DNA of 64,000 bases, taken from UBA3941 sp002385665. Lineage in GTDB: Bacteria > Bacillota > Clostridia > Caldicoprobacterales > UBA3941. Below the pieces are notes generated by a model. That model was not told where the DNA came from. It made no database searches and worked only from the letters and a program-made list of their open reading frames with translations. A program made the translations under genes and the position numbers. The stretch covers positions 496,001-560,000 of the forward strand of contig JBMNFJ010000016.1 in assembly GCA_050949255.1 (NCBI GenBank), in the 5' to 3' direction. This document shows, in pieces, positions 17,284-25,609 of this stretch (the stretch's first letter is position 1; each line of letters starts with the position of its first letter).

Positions 17284-18309
17284 GTGAAAAAGAAGAAGTG
17301 GACCTTGCTGTATATAGTTTTGAATATATTTATTATTACCCTAATAGGAATTTTAGACCCCGAGATTAAGGATATAGGTAAGTTATTCCATGGTGTCAGG
17401 TTTAACTGGATTATGGCTGGTGTGGCCTCGATGGTCCTATTTTGGATAATGGATGGGATTATTTTAAACTATGGAGTCAAGGTAATATGCAAGGCTAATT
17501 CCTTCTGGGATTGTCTCAAAGTTTCCCTTATTGGACAGTACTATAATGCGGTCACTCCTTTTGCAAGCGGTGGTCAGCCTGCCCAGGTTTATTATATGGG
17601 TAAATTTGGAGTTCCTGGTGGCTCAGCCAGTTCTATCCTTATGGTTAAGTTTCTGATTTATCAGGTGGTGCTATCCCTGTATTCTGTAGCCGCATTTATC
17701 TGGAAGGGTATAACCATATACAACCATAATCGCTGGATTTTTTGGTTTTCCGTCCTCGGATTTGTAATCAACGCGGGAGCAGTTTTCCTGTTGCTCGCCC
17801 TATCTTTTAACAAGGGCTTTGTAGAGAAATTGGTTTTCAAGACCATCGATATACTGGGCATTATTCGGCTAATAAAGGATCCCAATGCGACCAAGACCAG
17901 GCTTATGTCCCATGTAGAAGATTTTCACAGGGGTATTAAGCTAATGCAGGGAAATGCTAAGGCTATGTTGATTCTGTGCTTGATGACGGCGATCCAATTA
18001 ATTTCTTTTCTTAGTATTACCTTCTTTATCTATAGATCCTTGGGATTGCAGGGGGAGAGATGGGTTAATATGGTTGCCGTACAATCGCTTCTTTATCTGG
18101 CCGTATCCTTTGTGCCGTCTCCAGGGTCCATGGGAGCATCGGAAACGGGGTATATAGCCTTTTTCAAGCTTTTCTTTCCAGGGAATATGATTTTTGTATC
18201 CATGTTGATTTGGAGGACTATAAGCTACTATTTAAATATTCTAGTAGGGGTTATCATAATATTGTTTGATGGTCTCAAGCAAATCGTTTCCCATGATTTT
18301 CCCAATTAG
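17284..18309 (+). CDS. Flippase-like LPG-synthase TM domain protein (UPF0104/YbhN family)
   Basis: A 341-aa integral membrane protein with about eight hydrophobic helices. Family features are visible: NAVTPFASGGQPAQVYYM near residue 91 and VPSPGSMGASETG near 280. The fold is that of the N-terminal membrane domain of lysylphosphatidylglycerol synthase (MprF) without the soluble aminoacyltransferase domain, so it probably moves or handles lipid-linked material rather than aminoacylating lipid. GTG 17284 follows AAGGGGGAG. It appears monocistronic. Confidence 0.82.
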   Translation: MKKKKWTLLYIVLNIFIITLIGILDPEIKDIGKLFHGVRFNWIMAGVASMVLFWIMDGIILNYGVKVICKANSFWDCLKVSLIGQYYNAVTPFASGGQPAQVYYMGKFGVPGGSASSILMVKFLIYQVVLSLYSVAAFIWKGITIYNHNRWIFWFSVLGFVINAGAVFLLLALSFNKGFVEKLVFKTIDILGIIRLIKDPNATKTRLMSHVEDFHRGIKLMQGNAKAMLILCLMTAIQLISFLSITFFIYRSLGLQGERWVNMVAVQSLLYLAVSFVPSPGSMGASETGYIAFFKLFFPGNMIFVSMLIWRTISYYLNILVGVIIILFDGLKQIVSHDFPN

Positions 18310-18436
18310 TTAACAGATCGGTCCCTTTTAAAAAATGAGACTAGCATATACTATAAATGCATGTGTTTTATGACAGGCCTCAAATGGTATATATATTTAC
18401 TTCGGATCAAAACTGGATCTTTTTCATTAGGAGGCG

Positions 18437-19936
18437 ATGATAATAGAAGCTTTGCTAGTAGTTTTTGGAGGGACGGGTGATCTGGCTCACAGAAAGCTTT
18501 ATCCTGCTGTCTACAATTTATACCTTTCTGGGTTATTACCGGAAAACTTTGCTCTGGTATCTGTGGGTAGGAGGGATAAGTCTATCCAAGAGTTTCGCTC
18601 CCAAGCTATGGAATCCATAAAGGAACACTCAAGAAACAAGGTCGAGGATATAGATAAATTGGAAAAGATACTCACTCGATTCTATTACTATAAAAAGGAC
18701 TTCTACGATTCCCAGGGGTATGAAAGGCTGGGAGAATTTTTAAATGAATTGGATGAAAGATATGGGACCCGGGGTAACAGGGTCTTTTATCTCGCTGTTG
18801 CACCGGAGCACTTTGGTCCCATAGTTGAAAGGATTCATTCTGCCGGTCTGGTACCTAACGGAAAGGAATCCTGGCAGAGGGTTGTGATAGAAAAACCTTT
18901 TGGCAAGGATCTGGAATCGGCTGCCAGACTCAACGAGGAAATAACAAGGGTCTTTAATGAAGAACACATATACAGGATCGATCATTATCTTGGCAAGGAG
19001 ATGCTCCAAAACATAATGGTTATTCGTTTTGCAAATACCCTTTTTGAGCCCCTATGGAACAATAAGCATATAGATCATATACAGATAACATCCTGTGAAA
19101 CCATAGGGATTGAAAACAGGGGCGGGTACTATGAGGGTTCCGGGGCATTAAGAGATATGATGCAGAACCACATGTTGCAACTACTCATGTTAACCGCCAT
19201 GGAGCCACCGGTTAACCTGGATACCGAATCCATTCGGGACGAAAAGGTCAAGGTCTTAAAGGCTCTATCACCTATGGCGCCAGAGGAAGTAGCCAGAAAC
19301 GTTGTCAGGGGCCAGTATGGAGAAGGGGTGGATCCGGACAGCGGCAGTAGAGCAATAGGGTACCGCCAGGAGGATAGGGTTTCTCAAGATTCAAATACGG
19401 AAACTTATGTGAGCATGAAGTTAATGGTTAACAATATTAGATGGGCCGGGGTACCCTTTTACCTAAGGACTGGGAAAAGGCTTCCCTGCAAGACAACGGA
19501 GATAGCCATAGAGTTTTCTAAACCGCCGGAGGTTTTATATTTCAAAGAATTTGAAAATCTTCAATCCAACCTGCTGGTGATAAAAATACAACCCAGGGAG
19601 GGTGCCTTTCTACAGTTCAATGCAAAAAAACCGGGGGCGCGCAGTGAAATTATTCCGGTGGCAATGGATTTTTGCCAGAATTGTGCCATTGATTCGGTTT
19701 CGGCAGACGCTTATGAAAGGCTGCTCTATGATGTCTTAAGGGGTGATTCCACCCTTTTTACAAGGTGGGATGAGGTTGAGCACTCCTGGAGATTCATCGA
19801 TAGCATAGCAGAAGCCTGGGATAAAGTTCCGCCGAGTTTCCCCAATTACAGCGCAGGGAGTTGGGGCCCGGATGAAGCAAGAGAGCTAATAGAAAGAGAC
19901 GGAAGAATATGGAGGGATGTCTGTGACTATTATTGA
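18437..19936 (+). CDS. zwf: Glucose-6-phosphate 1-dehydrogenase
   Basis: A 499-aa enzyme that oxidises glucose 6-phosphate to 6-phosphogluconolactone with NADP, the entry step of the oxidative pentose phosphate pathway. The N-terminal nucleotide-binding segment is VVFGGTGDLAHRKL. The active-site signature RIDHYLGKE starts at residue 180, with His183 and the catalytic Lys187. Length is normal for the family. ATG 18437 lies unusually close (2 bases) to its AGGAGG. No 6-phosphogluconate dehydrogenase or lactonase gene is adjacent. The next gene begins inside its 3' end, so the two are translationally coupled. Confidence 0.96.
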   Translation: MIIEALLVVFGGTGDLAHRKLYPAVYNLYLSGLLPENFALVSVGRRDKSIQEFRSQAMESIKEHSRNKVEDIDKLEKILTRFYYYKKDFYDSQGYERLGEFLNELDERYGTRGNRVFYLAVAPEHFGPIVERIHSAGLVPNGKESWQRVVIEKPFGKDLESAARLNEEITRVFNEEHIYRIDHYLGKEMLQNIMVIRFANTLFEPLWNNKHIDHIQITSCETIGIENRGGYYEGSGALRDMMQNHMLQLLMLTAMEPPVNLDTESIRDEKVKVLKALSPMAPEEVARNVVRGQYGEGVDPDSGSRAIGYRQEDRVSQDSNTETYVSMKLMVNNIRWAGVPFYLRTGKRLPCKTTEIAIEFSKPPEVLYFKEFENLQSNLLVIKIQPREGAFLQFNAKKPGARSEIIPVAMDFCQNCAIDSVSADAYERLLYDVLRGDSTLFTRWDEVEHSWRFIDSIAEAWDKVPPSFPNYSAGSWGPDEARELIERDGRIWRDVCDYY

Positions 19937-20558
19937 TATATCGATGCCAATCCAAACGGATATGCCGGTATATAAAAATAGGGATGAAAAGCGGCCTGGC
20001 ATTCAAGTAGTTCGGGACTTTGGCAGCGGAAGTGTTTATGAGAGCAGGCTATCTATAGATATGCATACTGGAACTCATATCGATGCCCCGCTTCATATGA
20101 TTGAGGGTGGAGGGGACCTTACCGTATATCCCAAAGAACGTTGGGTGTCGCCCTGTACGGTATTGGATTTTACCCATATAAAAGATGGTATTACCAAAGA
20201 GGATCTGATAAAAAAGGAGATATTAAACGGGGAGTTCGTACTTCTTAAGACCCAAAATTCCTTCGAAGAAGATTTTAATACGGATTTTATCTACCTGGAG
20301 AAGACCGGGGCAGAGTATTTGCTGGAAACAGGTATCATAGGTGTAGGTATAGACAGTTTAGGGATAGAACGTAGCCAACCCGGTCATGAAACCCATAAAA
20401 CCCTTTTGGGAAACAGCATAATGATCCTAGAAGGTTTACGACTAAAAGAAGTTGTAGAGGGCAAATATATACTGATCGCAGCTCCCCTTAATATTCCTGG
20501 GGTAGAGGCATCACCGGTGAGGGCATTCTTAATGGATAGGGGATTCATAAAGTTATGA
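19923..20558 (+). CDS. Cyclase / kynurenine formamidase-like metal-dependent hydrolase
   Basis: A 211-aa protein of the cyclase family (arylformamidase, isatin hydrolase and relatives). The metal-binding signature HTGTHIDAPLHM is near residue 47, and a later segment, GHETHKTLL, belongs to the active site. The substrate is unknown; kynurenine formamidase activity is only one option and no other tryptophan-catabolism genes are present. The frame also allows ATG 19917, but GGAGGG abuts that codon, so GTG 19923, six bases from the site, is more likely. It overlaps zwf by 14 bases and its stop overlaps the next start, giving a tight three-gene operon. Confidence 0.82.
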   Translation: MTIIDISMPIQTDMPVYKNRDEKRPGIQVVRDFGSGSVYESRLSIDMHTGTHIDAPLHMIEGGGDLTVYPKERWVSPCTVLDFTHIKDGITKEDLIKKEILNGEFVLLKTQNSFEEDFNTDFIYLEKTGAEYLLETGIIGVGIDSLGIERSQPGHETHKTLLGNSIMILEGLRLKEVVEGKYILIAAPLNIPGVEASPVRAFLMDRGFIKL

Positions 20559-22297
20559 GAGTACTATTAACCACCTTAAACTCTAAGTTTATACACAGTA
20601 ATCTGGCTTTGAGATACCTAAAAGCCAGCCTAAAGCACCTGCCCTTAACCCTTATTATGGATGAATTTACCATCAATGATCATCTTGAGAGGGTTGTTGG
20701 AGATATATATAGGCATAAACCGGATATTATTGCCCTATCCTGTTATATATGGAACATCAGAGAAACCTTGATGGTAGTAGAGTCTATAAAAAAGGTAATC
20801 CCGGATTCAGTCGTTGTCTTAGGGGGACCGGAGGTATCCTATGATAGCGTTTCCCTGTTGGAGGAAAATACAGAAGTCGATGTTATAGTAAAGGGGGAAG
20901 GAGAGATCACTTTTCCCTTCCTTATTGAACGACTAATGAACAATAAACCCTTGGATGATGTGGAGGGTATAACCTATAGAAAAGCTGGGACCATAATAGA
21001 GAACAGGGATAGGACACCATTAAGTGATTTAGACGCTTTACCTTTTCCCTACGAGGAAGGTTTTCAGGATCTTGATAATCGGATAGTCTATTATGAAACC
21101 ACCAGGGGTTGTCCCTTTCAATGCCAATATTGCCTTTCTTCCATAAATCCGGGGGTTAGATATCTTTCCCTGGATAGGGTGAGGAAGGATATCAAGACCT
21201 TTATAGATGCCGGAATCCCACAAGTCAAGCTGGTAGATAGAACCTTTAACTGTAATCCCAAAAGAGCCAGGGATATCTTTAGGATGATAATGGAGATGGG
21301 GGGCAACACGAACTTTCATTTTGAAATTTGTGGCGATCTTCTTGATGATGAAACCCTTGACCTTTTAAAGGATGCGCCGCCTGGCTTGTTTCAATTTGAG
21401 ATAGGCGTTCAATCAACTCGAGTAGAAACCTTAGAGGCTATAAGGCGAAAGACGGATTTTGATAAGCTTTCGGAAAGGGTTAAGATACTCAAAGGGTATA
21501 GGAATATTCACCTCCACTTGGATTTAATAGCTGGTTTGCCCGGAGAGAATTATTTGTCCTTTCAAAGATCCTTTAATGATGTTTATAAGCTTAAGCCTGA
21601 TAGGCTTCAACTGGGATTCCTCAAGCTCCTAAAGGGATCCGGGATACGAAAAGACGCTGAAATCTGGGAATACAAATACTTGTCGCAGCCACCCTATGAG
21701 GTATTGGAAAATCGGGATATCTCCTATGGCGAGATGCTTATGCTAAAGGATGTAGAGGATTTGGTGGAACGGTATTATAATACTCATCGGTACACAAACA
21801 GCCTGGAATATTTAGGCCAACTTTTTGGAGGAGATTATTATGCTCTCTATGAAGACTTCGCCAGGTATTGGAGAACAAAGGGTTACGCCGGATTATCCCA
21901 TAGCCTTATACGCCATTACGAGATCTTCATTGAATATGGGCTTAGTATAGATGGCATAGATGGGGAGTACTTCAAGGATTTAATTAGGCTGGATTATGCT
22001 TCTCAGGGCAAGCCTTCCAGATATCCAAAGGGAATAGACGTAGTGCTTGATGAAGAGGAGAAGCAATGGGTCCGTAATTTTTTCAATAATCGGGATAATA
22101 TCCTAAAATATCTTCCACATCTGGCACAATACACTCCCAGCCAGATATCCAGAATGGCCCATATAGAGTTCTTTGATTATGAAGTAATGAGAGATAAAGG
22201 TGCTGACAAGGTAAACAGGACTCCCATAGCCATACTCTTCGATTACAACATATCAAACAAGCTCTTTGAAAGGAGCAAGTTGACTAGATTATACTAA
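20555..22297 (+). CDS. B12-binding domain radical SAM protein with DUF4080
   Basis: A 580-aa protein. Residues 1-135 form a cobalamin-binding-like Rossmann domain, with the loop LSCYIW and VVLGGPEVSY typical of B12-binding radical SAM proteins. The radical SAM core begins near 185 with the cluster motif CPFQCQYC (CxxxCxxC), and includes FQFEIGVQS and LDLIAGLPGE. The C-terminal 200 residues match DUF4080. Members of this architecture often carry out methylations or unusual rearrangements; the substrate is unknown. ATG 20555 overlaps the previous stop in an ATGA arrangement. A strong terminator follows. Confidence 0.87.
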   Translation: MRVLLTTLNSKFIHSNLALRYLKASLKHLPLTLIMDEFTINDHLERVVGDIYRHKPDIIALSCYIWNIRETLMVVESIKKVIPDSVVVLGGPEVSYDSVSLLEENTEVDVIVKGEGEITFPFLIERLMNNKPLDDVEGITYRKAGTIIENRDRTPLSDLDALPFPYEEGFQDLDNRIVYYETTRGCPFQCQYCLSSINPGVRYLSLDRVRKDIKTFIDAGIPQVKLVDRTFNCNPKRARDIFRMIMEMGGNTNFHFEICGDLLDDETLDLLKDAPPGLFQFEIGVQSTRVETLEAIRRKTDFDKLSERVKILKGYRNIHLHLDLIAGLPGENYLSFQRSFNDVYKLKPDRLQLGFLKLLKGSGIRKDAEIWEYKYLSQPPYEVLENRDISYGEMLMLKDVEDLVERYYNTHRYTNSLEYLGQLFGGDYYALYEDFARYWRTKGYAGLSHSLIRHYEIFIEYGLSIDGIDGEYFKDLIRLDYASQGKPSRYPKGIDVVLDEEEKQWVRNFFNNRDNILKYLPHLAQYTPSQISRMAHIEFFDYEVMRDKGADKVNRTPIAILFDYNISNKLFERSKLTRLY

Positions 22298-22667
22298 ACC
22301 TTATACTATCGATTATCCTGGTTAATTTTCCCTGGGCAGACAGGTTTGTCTGCCCAGCGTTTATTTATGTATAAATTATTTCTCTTGTGGGCTGAAGGGA
22401 TCCAATATTGAAACCTTTATCTTATGGGCGTATATCATCCCCGGTACTTTCAAGGACCATTTTGTTGGTTCTATAATAGAAATTATAAAAAAAGCAATGC
22501 TTAAATATGGAAAGAGTAGTATAATATCTACGGAGATGCAATTAGGCCCCTTAAGACATACAGAATATAGGTAAATAACTCCAAAATAGCGGGCTTTGGG
22601 AGCTTAATGGTTATGGTTTATAACAGCTACAGCTATTAATATGCTGGATTTTGAAAGGGTGGGACCA
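22298..22667. other. Intergenic region upstream of the LCP gene
   Basis: It contains the terminator at 22332-22366. A TATAAT at 22520-22525 without a good -35 box may be the promoter for the LCP gene. No gene-like frame or further structure is evident. Confidence 0.5.
22332..22366 (+). terminator. Intrinsic terminator of the zwf operon
   Basis: CTGGGCAGACA (22332-22342) and TGTCTGCCCAG (22347-22357) form an 11-bp perfect stem with a 4-base loop, followed by a T-rich run. Confidence 0.88.
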
Positions 22668-24473
22668 GTGAAAAAGTATTTGATTATCGTCATATCGGTG
22701 ATTATTCTGTCCGTGATAGGATATGGAGCATATAGCTACTACCAGATTACCAACCCCAAAGTATTATTTGAAAATCCACCTAAGAAGGTGAATGTCCCAA
22801 CAACTACCAACAGAGAGGAAGAGGAGCCGGTCAGTGCTGAGATAGACCCATTGCTAGAGAACCCATTTCAATTCAGTGATAGGGTGAATTTTCTTTTTCT
22901 CGGCCTGGATGCCAGTGTAGAGCGCTACGAAACCATGGGCTCCTTCCGTACTGATACAATTATGCTTATATCTGTGGACTTTGATGAGAACAAAGTGGAT
23001 ATCATATCCATACCCAGGGATAGCTATGTAAAGATACCCGGACGGGAAAAACGGGAAAAGATTAACGCTGCCTTTGCACGAGGGGGCGGGTTTAAGGGCA
23101 AGGGTTTTGAGAAGACCATAGAAACAGTCAGCCACTTTCTTGGTGGGATACCCATCCAGTATTACATTGGCATCGATATGAATGTAGTTAAAGACGTAGT
23201 AGATATTATGGGTGGGGTAGACTATGATGTGGATTTAAGGGTGAGAATAGGTGACAGGGTTTTGGAGAAGGGTTTTCAGCATTTAAGCGGGCAGCAGGTC
23301 CTGGATTATGCCAGAACCCGTAATACAGCTAAAGGAGATATAGATAGGATAGACCGTCAACAAAAAATTGTCCTGGCCATATTCAAAGAGCTGAAATCAA
23401 CAAAGCAAATTTTAAAGTTGCCCCAATATTACACGACTGTAATGGAAAGGGTTCACACCAATATGGATATTAAACAGATTGCCGGGTTGGCCCTTTTTGC
23501 CGTTAACTTGGAGTTAGAGGATATCAACCGTCATACTATTCCAGGGGGCTTTTTAAATATGGATAAGATCAGCTATTGGGGGATCCATGAATGGAAAAAG
23601 AAAGAATTGATTAAAGAGATTTTTGGAGTCGATATCGAGATTGATCCTAAAAATGATATCCAATATATAAAGAAGGAGCTTGCAGAAAAAGAAAAAGCAT
23701 TTATGGAGGTTGCAGCCCAGGGTAAAGAGATTGTCGGAAAAGCGAATAGGTTTATTGAAGACTATGAGAGATTAATCAGGGAAGATGAAATCAATAGGAT
23801 AAAAATTTATATCTCCCAGGTTGACCACGAAGTAGAAAGCGGAGACATTGATACTCTAAAAAAAGTGGTTTCTGAATTTAAAGAGTATATTACAAAGTTG
23901 CAATCCATCTTAGGTCAGCTTGATGATGCTGTTAAGAAGGCCGAAACCTTGTTGGCTGAAACTGCAGTTAAGATCAAGGATTACCGAGACTTTATTACAA
24001 AAGAGGAAAAGGATACCTTGGATAAGAGAATGAATGATTTAAGGAAGGCGCTTAATTCCAGGGAAACCAAGAGCATAAATGAATTAACCAACCAGTTGAA
24101 GGAGTATAGCGTCGGAGTATTCAAGGAATGCCAAAACAGGAAAGAGGCCAAGGAAAAGAAAGATAGGGAAGACAAGGAAAAAGAAGCGATAGAGAGGGAG
24201 AAGGCTATAAAGAATGCCAAATCCATACTGGAAAATACCGAGAATAAGATGATAGAGTATGAAGATTATCTGGAAGATACAGAAAAGGATGGGCTAAATA
24301 AAAAGCTGGCCAACCTCAGAAAAATTCTGGATTCAAAAGACAGCGATGCAAAAACCATAAACAGCGCTGCACAGGATTTAAAGGAATATGGAGATAAAGT
24401 GTTCAGCGAGTGCCAACAGCGGAAAGAAGGCGCAGAAGAAGATGACACAGAAAAAGAAGATGAAGGTGAATGA
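22668..24473 (+). CDS. LytR-CpsA-Psr family protein with C-terminal helical repeats
   Basis: A 601-aa membrane-anchored protein. It opens with a short basic stretch and one membrane helix (KKYLIIVISVIILSVIGYGAY). The LCP domain follows, with NFLFLGLDA, the polyprenyl-phosphate binding arginines in FRTDTIMLIS and SIPRDSYVKIPG, and HLSGQQVLDYARTRN...GDIDRIDRQQ. LCP enzymes transfer lipid-linked polymers such as teichoic acid or polysaccharide to peptidoglycan. After about residue 345 comes an unusual charged helical region with three related units (23712-23905, 23928-24150, 24204-24425) that resemble the DnaK C-terminal lid, and an acidic tail. GTG 22668 behind AAAGGGTGGGA is preferred over ATG 22641. 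Confidence 0.9.
   Translation: MKKYLIIVISVIILSVIGYGAYSYYQITNPKVLFENPPKKVNVPTTTNREEEEPVSAEIDPLLENPFQFSDRVNFLFLGLDASVERYETMGSFRTDTIMLISVDFDENKVDIISIPRDSYVKIPGREKREKINAAFARGGGFKGKGFEKTIETVSHFLGGIPIQYYIGIDMNVVKDVVDIMGGVDYDVDLRVRIGDRVLEKGFQHLSGQQVLDYARTRNTAKGDIDRIDRQQKIVLAIFKELKSTKQILKLPQYYTTVMERVHTNMDIKQIAGLALFAVNLELEDINRHTIPGGFLNMDKISYWGIHEWKKKELIKEIFGVDIEIDPKNDIQYIKKELAEKEKAFMEVAAQGKEIVGKANRFIEDYERLIREDEINRIKIYISQVDHEVESGDIDTLKKVVSEFKEYITKLQSILGQLDDAVKKAETLLAETAVKIKDYRDFITKEEKDTLDKRMNDLRKALNSRETKSINELTNQLKEYSVGVFKECQNRKEAKEKKDREDKEKEAIEREKAIKNAKSILENTENKMIEYEDYLEDTEKDGLNKKLANLRKILDSKDSDAKTINSAAQDLKEYGDKVFSECQQRKEGAEEDDTEKEDEGE
23712..24425 (+). repeat. Three degenerate helical repeats in the LCP protein
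   Basis: Units at about 23712-23905, 23928-24150 and 24204-24425 share the plan: short helix with A..AxxLLxxT, a D/EYEDYL-type turn, EE/TEKDxL(D/N)K, NDLRKAL/ANLRKIL, then a helix ending LKEYxxxVFxECQxRKE. Units 2 and 3 are clearly related; unit 1 is more diverged. The repeat is visible in protein, not as exact DNA repeats. Confidence 0.7.
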
Positions 24474-24513
24474 AGAACCATAAGGATCATGTCTATAAAC
24501 AGGAGGATAAGTA

Positions 24514-25467
24514 TTGAAAGACAAAAGGAGAACCATATTTACCAATTCATATGTTTTAATGATTCTGGCTTTAATAAGCTGTTTCCTATGGGGCAGTGCC
24601 TTTCCATCCGTTAAATCGGGTTATAACCTATTTACCATAGGATCCGGTGATACCTATGAGAAAATTGTATTTGCGGGCTATAGATTCTTCCTGTCTTCCA
24701 TAATGATATTCGTATTTTGTGTGGTAACGGGCAGATCCCTAAAACTAAAGAAAGACCATGTACCCAAAGTTATATCCCTTGGCCTTATGCAAACCAGCAT
24801 ACAATATATGTTCTTTTATATAGGCCTTTCAAATACCAGCGGGACTTTAGGCTCAATAATATCGGCCAGTAATACCTTTTTTGCCGTTATATTGGCTCAT
24901 TTCTTCTTTTCCCGGGACAAGTTGACCTATAGAAAGTTTGCCGGAGTAGTCCTGGGCTTTACAGGGGTCATAATAGCCAACATGACTGGGAATGGTCTAC
25001 GTGCCGGCTTTACCCTTACAGGTGAAGGATTTATTATTATTTCCAGTTTAGTAGGGGCTTTAGCGGCTATTTACACTAAAAAAATAGCCGAGAACATATC
25101 ACCATTTGCTATATCCGGGTATCAATTGTTTTTCGGATCCTTGATACTGATAATCGTGGGATGGCTAGGTGGGGGAAAGCATATATCCTTTACACCAGAA
25201 GGGACTCTACTACTTCTGTATCTGGGATTTATATCCGCGGCTGCTTTTACCCTTTGGTCTATCCTGTTAAAGTACAACGATGTTGGGAGAGTCAGTATAT
25301 ACAAGTTTACCATCCCCCTGTTTGGTACCTTGTTATCCTATTTGATTCTAAAGGAAAGATTTCTTGGATTCAACGTTGCTTTGGCTGCTATACTTGTGTC
25401 ACTGGGCATCCTTCTAATCAATATGAAATCAGGGACTGCTATATTGAGCAAAACAAAGAAGCAATAA
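24514..25467 (+). CDS. EamA/DMT-superfamily transporter
   Basis: A 317-aa protein with ten hydrophobic segments arranged as two EamA repeats. The first starts FLWGSAFPSVKSGY and the second has a paired stretch around FIIISSLVGALAAIYTKKIA, ending in PLFGTLLSYLILKERF, the usual C-terminal EamA motif. The exported solute (amino acid, nucleotide-sugar or metabolite) cannot be inferred. TTG 24514 is used, with AGGAGG at 24501-24506. The gene starts 40 bases after the LCP gene and ends at a very strong terminator, so it may share the LCP transcript. Confidence 0.88.
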   Translation: MKDKRRTIFTNSYVLMILALISCFLWGSAFPSVKSGYNLFTIGSGDTYEKIVFAGYRFFLSSIMIFVFCVVTGRSLKLKKDHVPKVISLGLMQTSIQYMFFYIGLSNTSGTLGSIISASNTFFAVILAHFFFSRDKLTYRKFAGVVLGFTGVIIANMTGNGLRAGFTLTGEGFIIISSLVGALAAIYTKKIAENISPFAISGYQLFFGSLILIIVGWLGGGKHISFTPEGTLLLLYLGFISAAAFTLWSILLKYNDVGRVSIYKFTIPLFGTLLSYLILKERFLGFNVALAAILVSLGILLINMKSGTAILSKTKKQ

Positions 25468-25480
25468 ATTAATTGGTTAT

Positions 25481-25540
25481 AAAGCATATGGGAGGTTTCC
25501 TTTGGATGAAGAAAAGGAAACCTCCCATATGCTTTTTTGA
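25481..25540 (+). terminator. Very strong intrinsic terminator after the EamA gene
   Basis: A perfect 23-bp stem has arms at 25481-25503 and 25513-25535 with a 9-base loop, and merges into a run of T residues. Confidence 0.92.
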
Positions 25541-25609
25541 TTGAGGGAGGAGATATGGGGAATAATGTTAGACAGAAGGTAAATATACAATAATTACTGG
25601 AGGTCTGCA

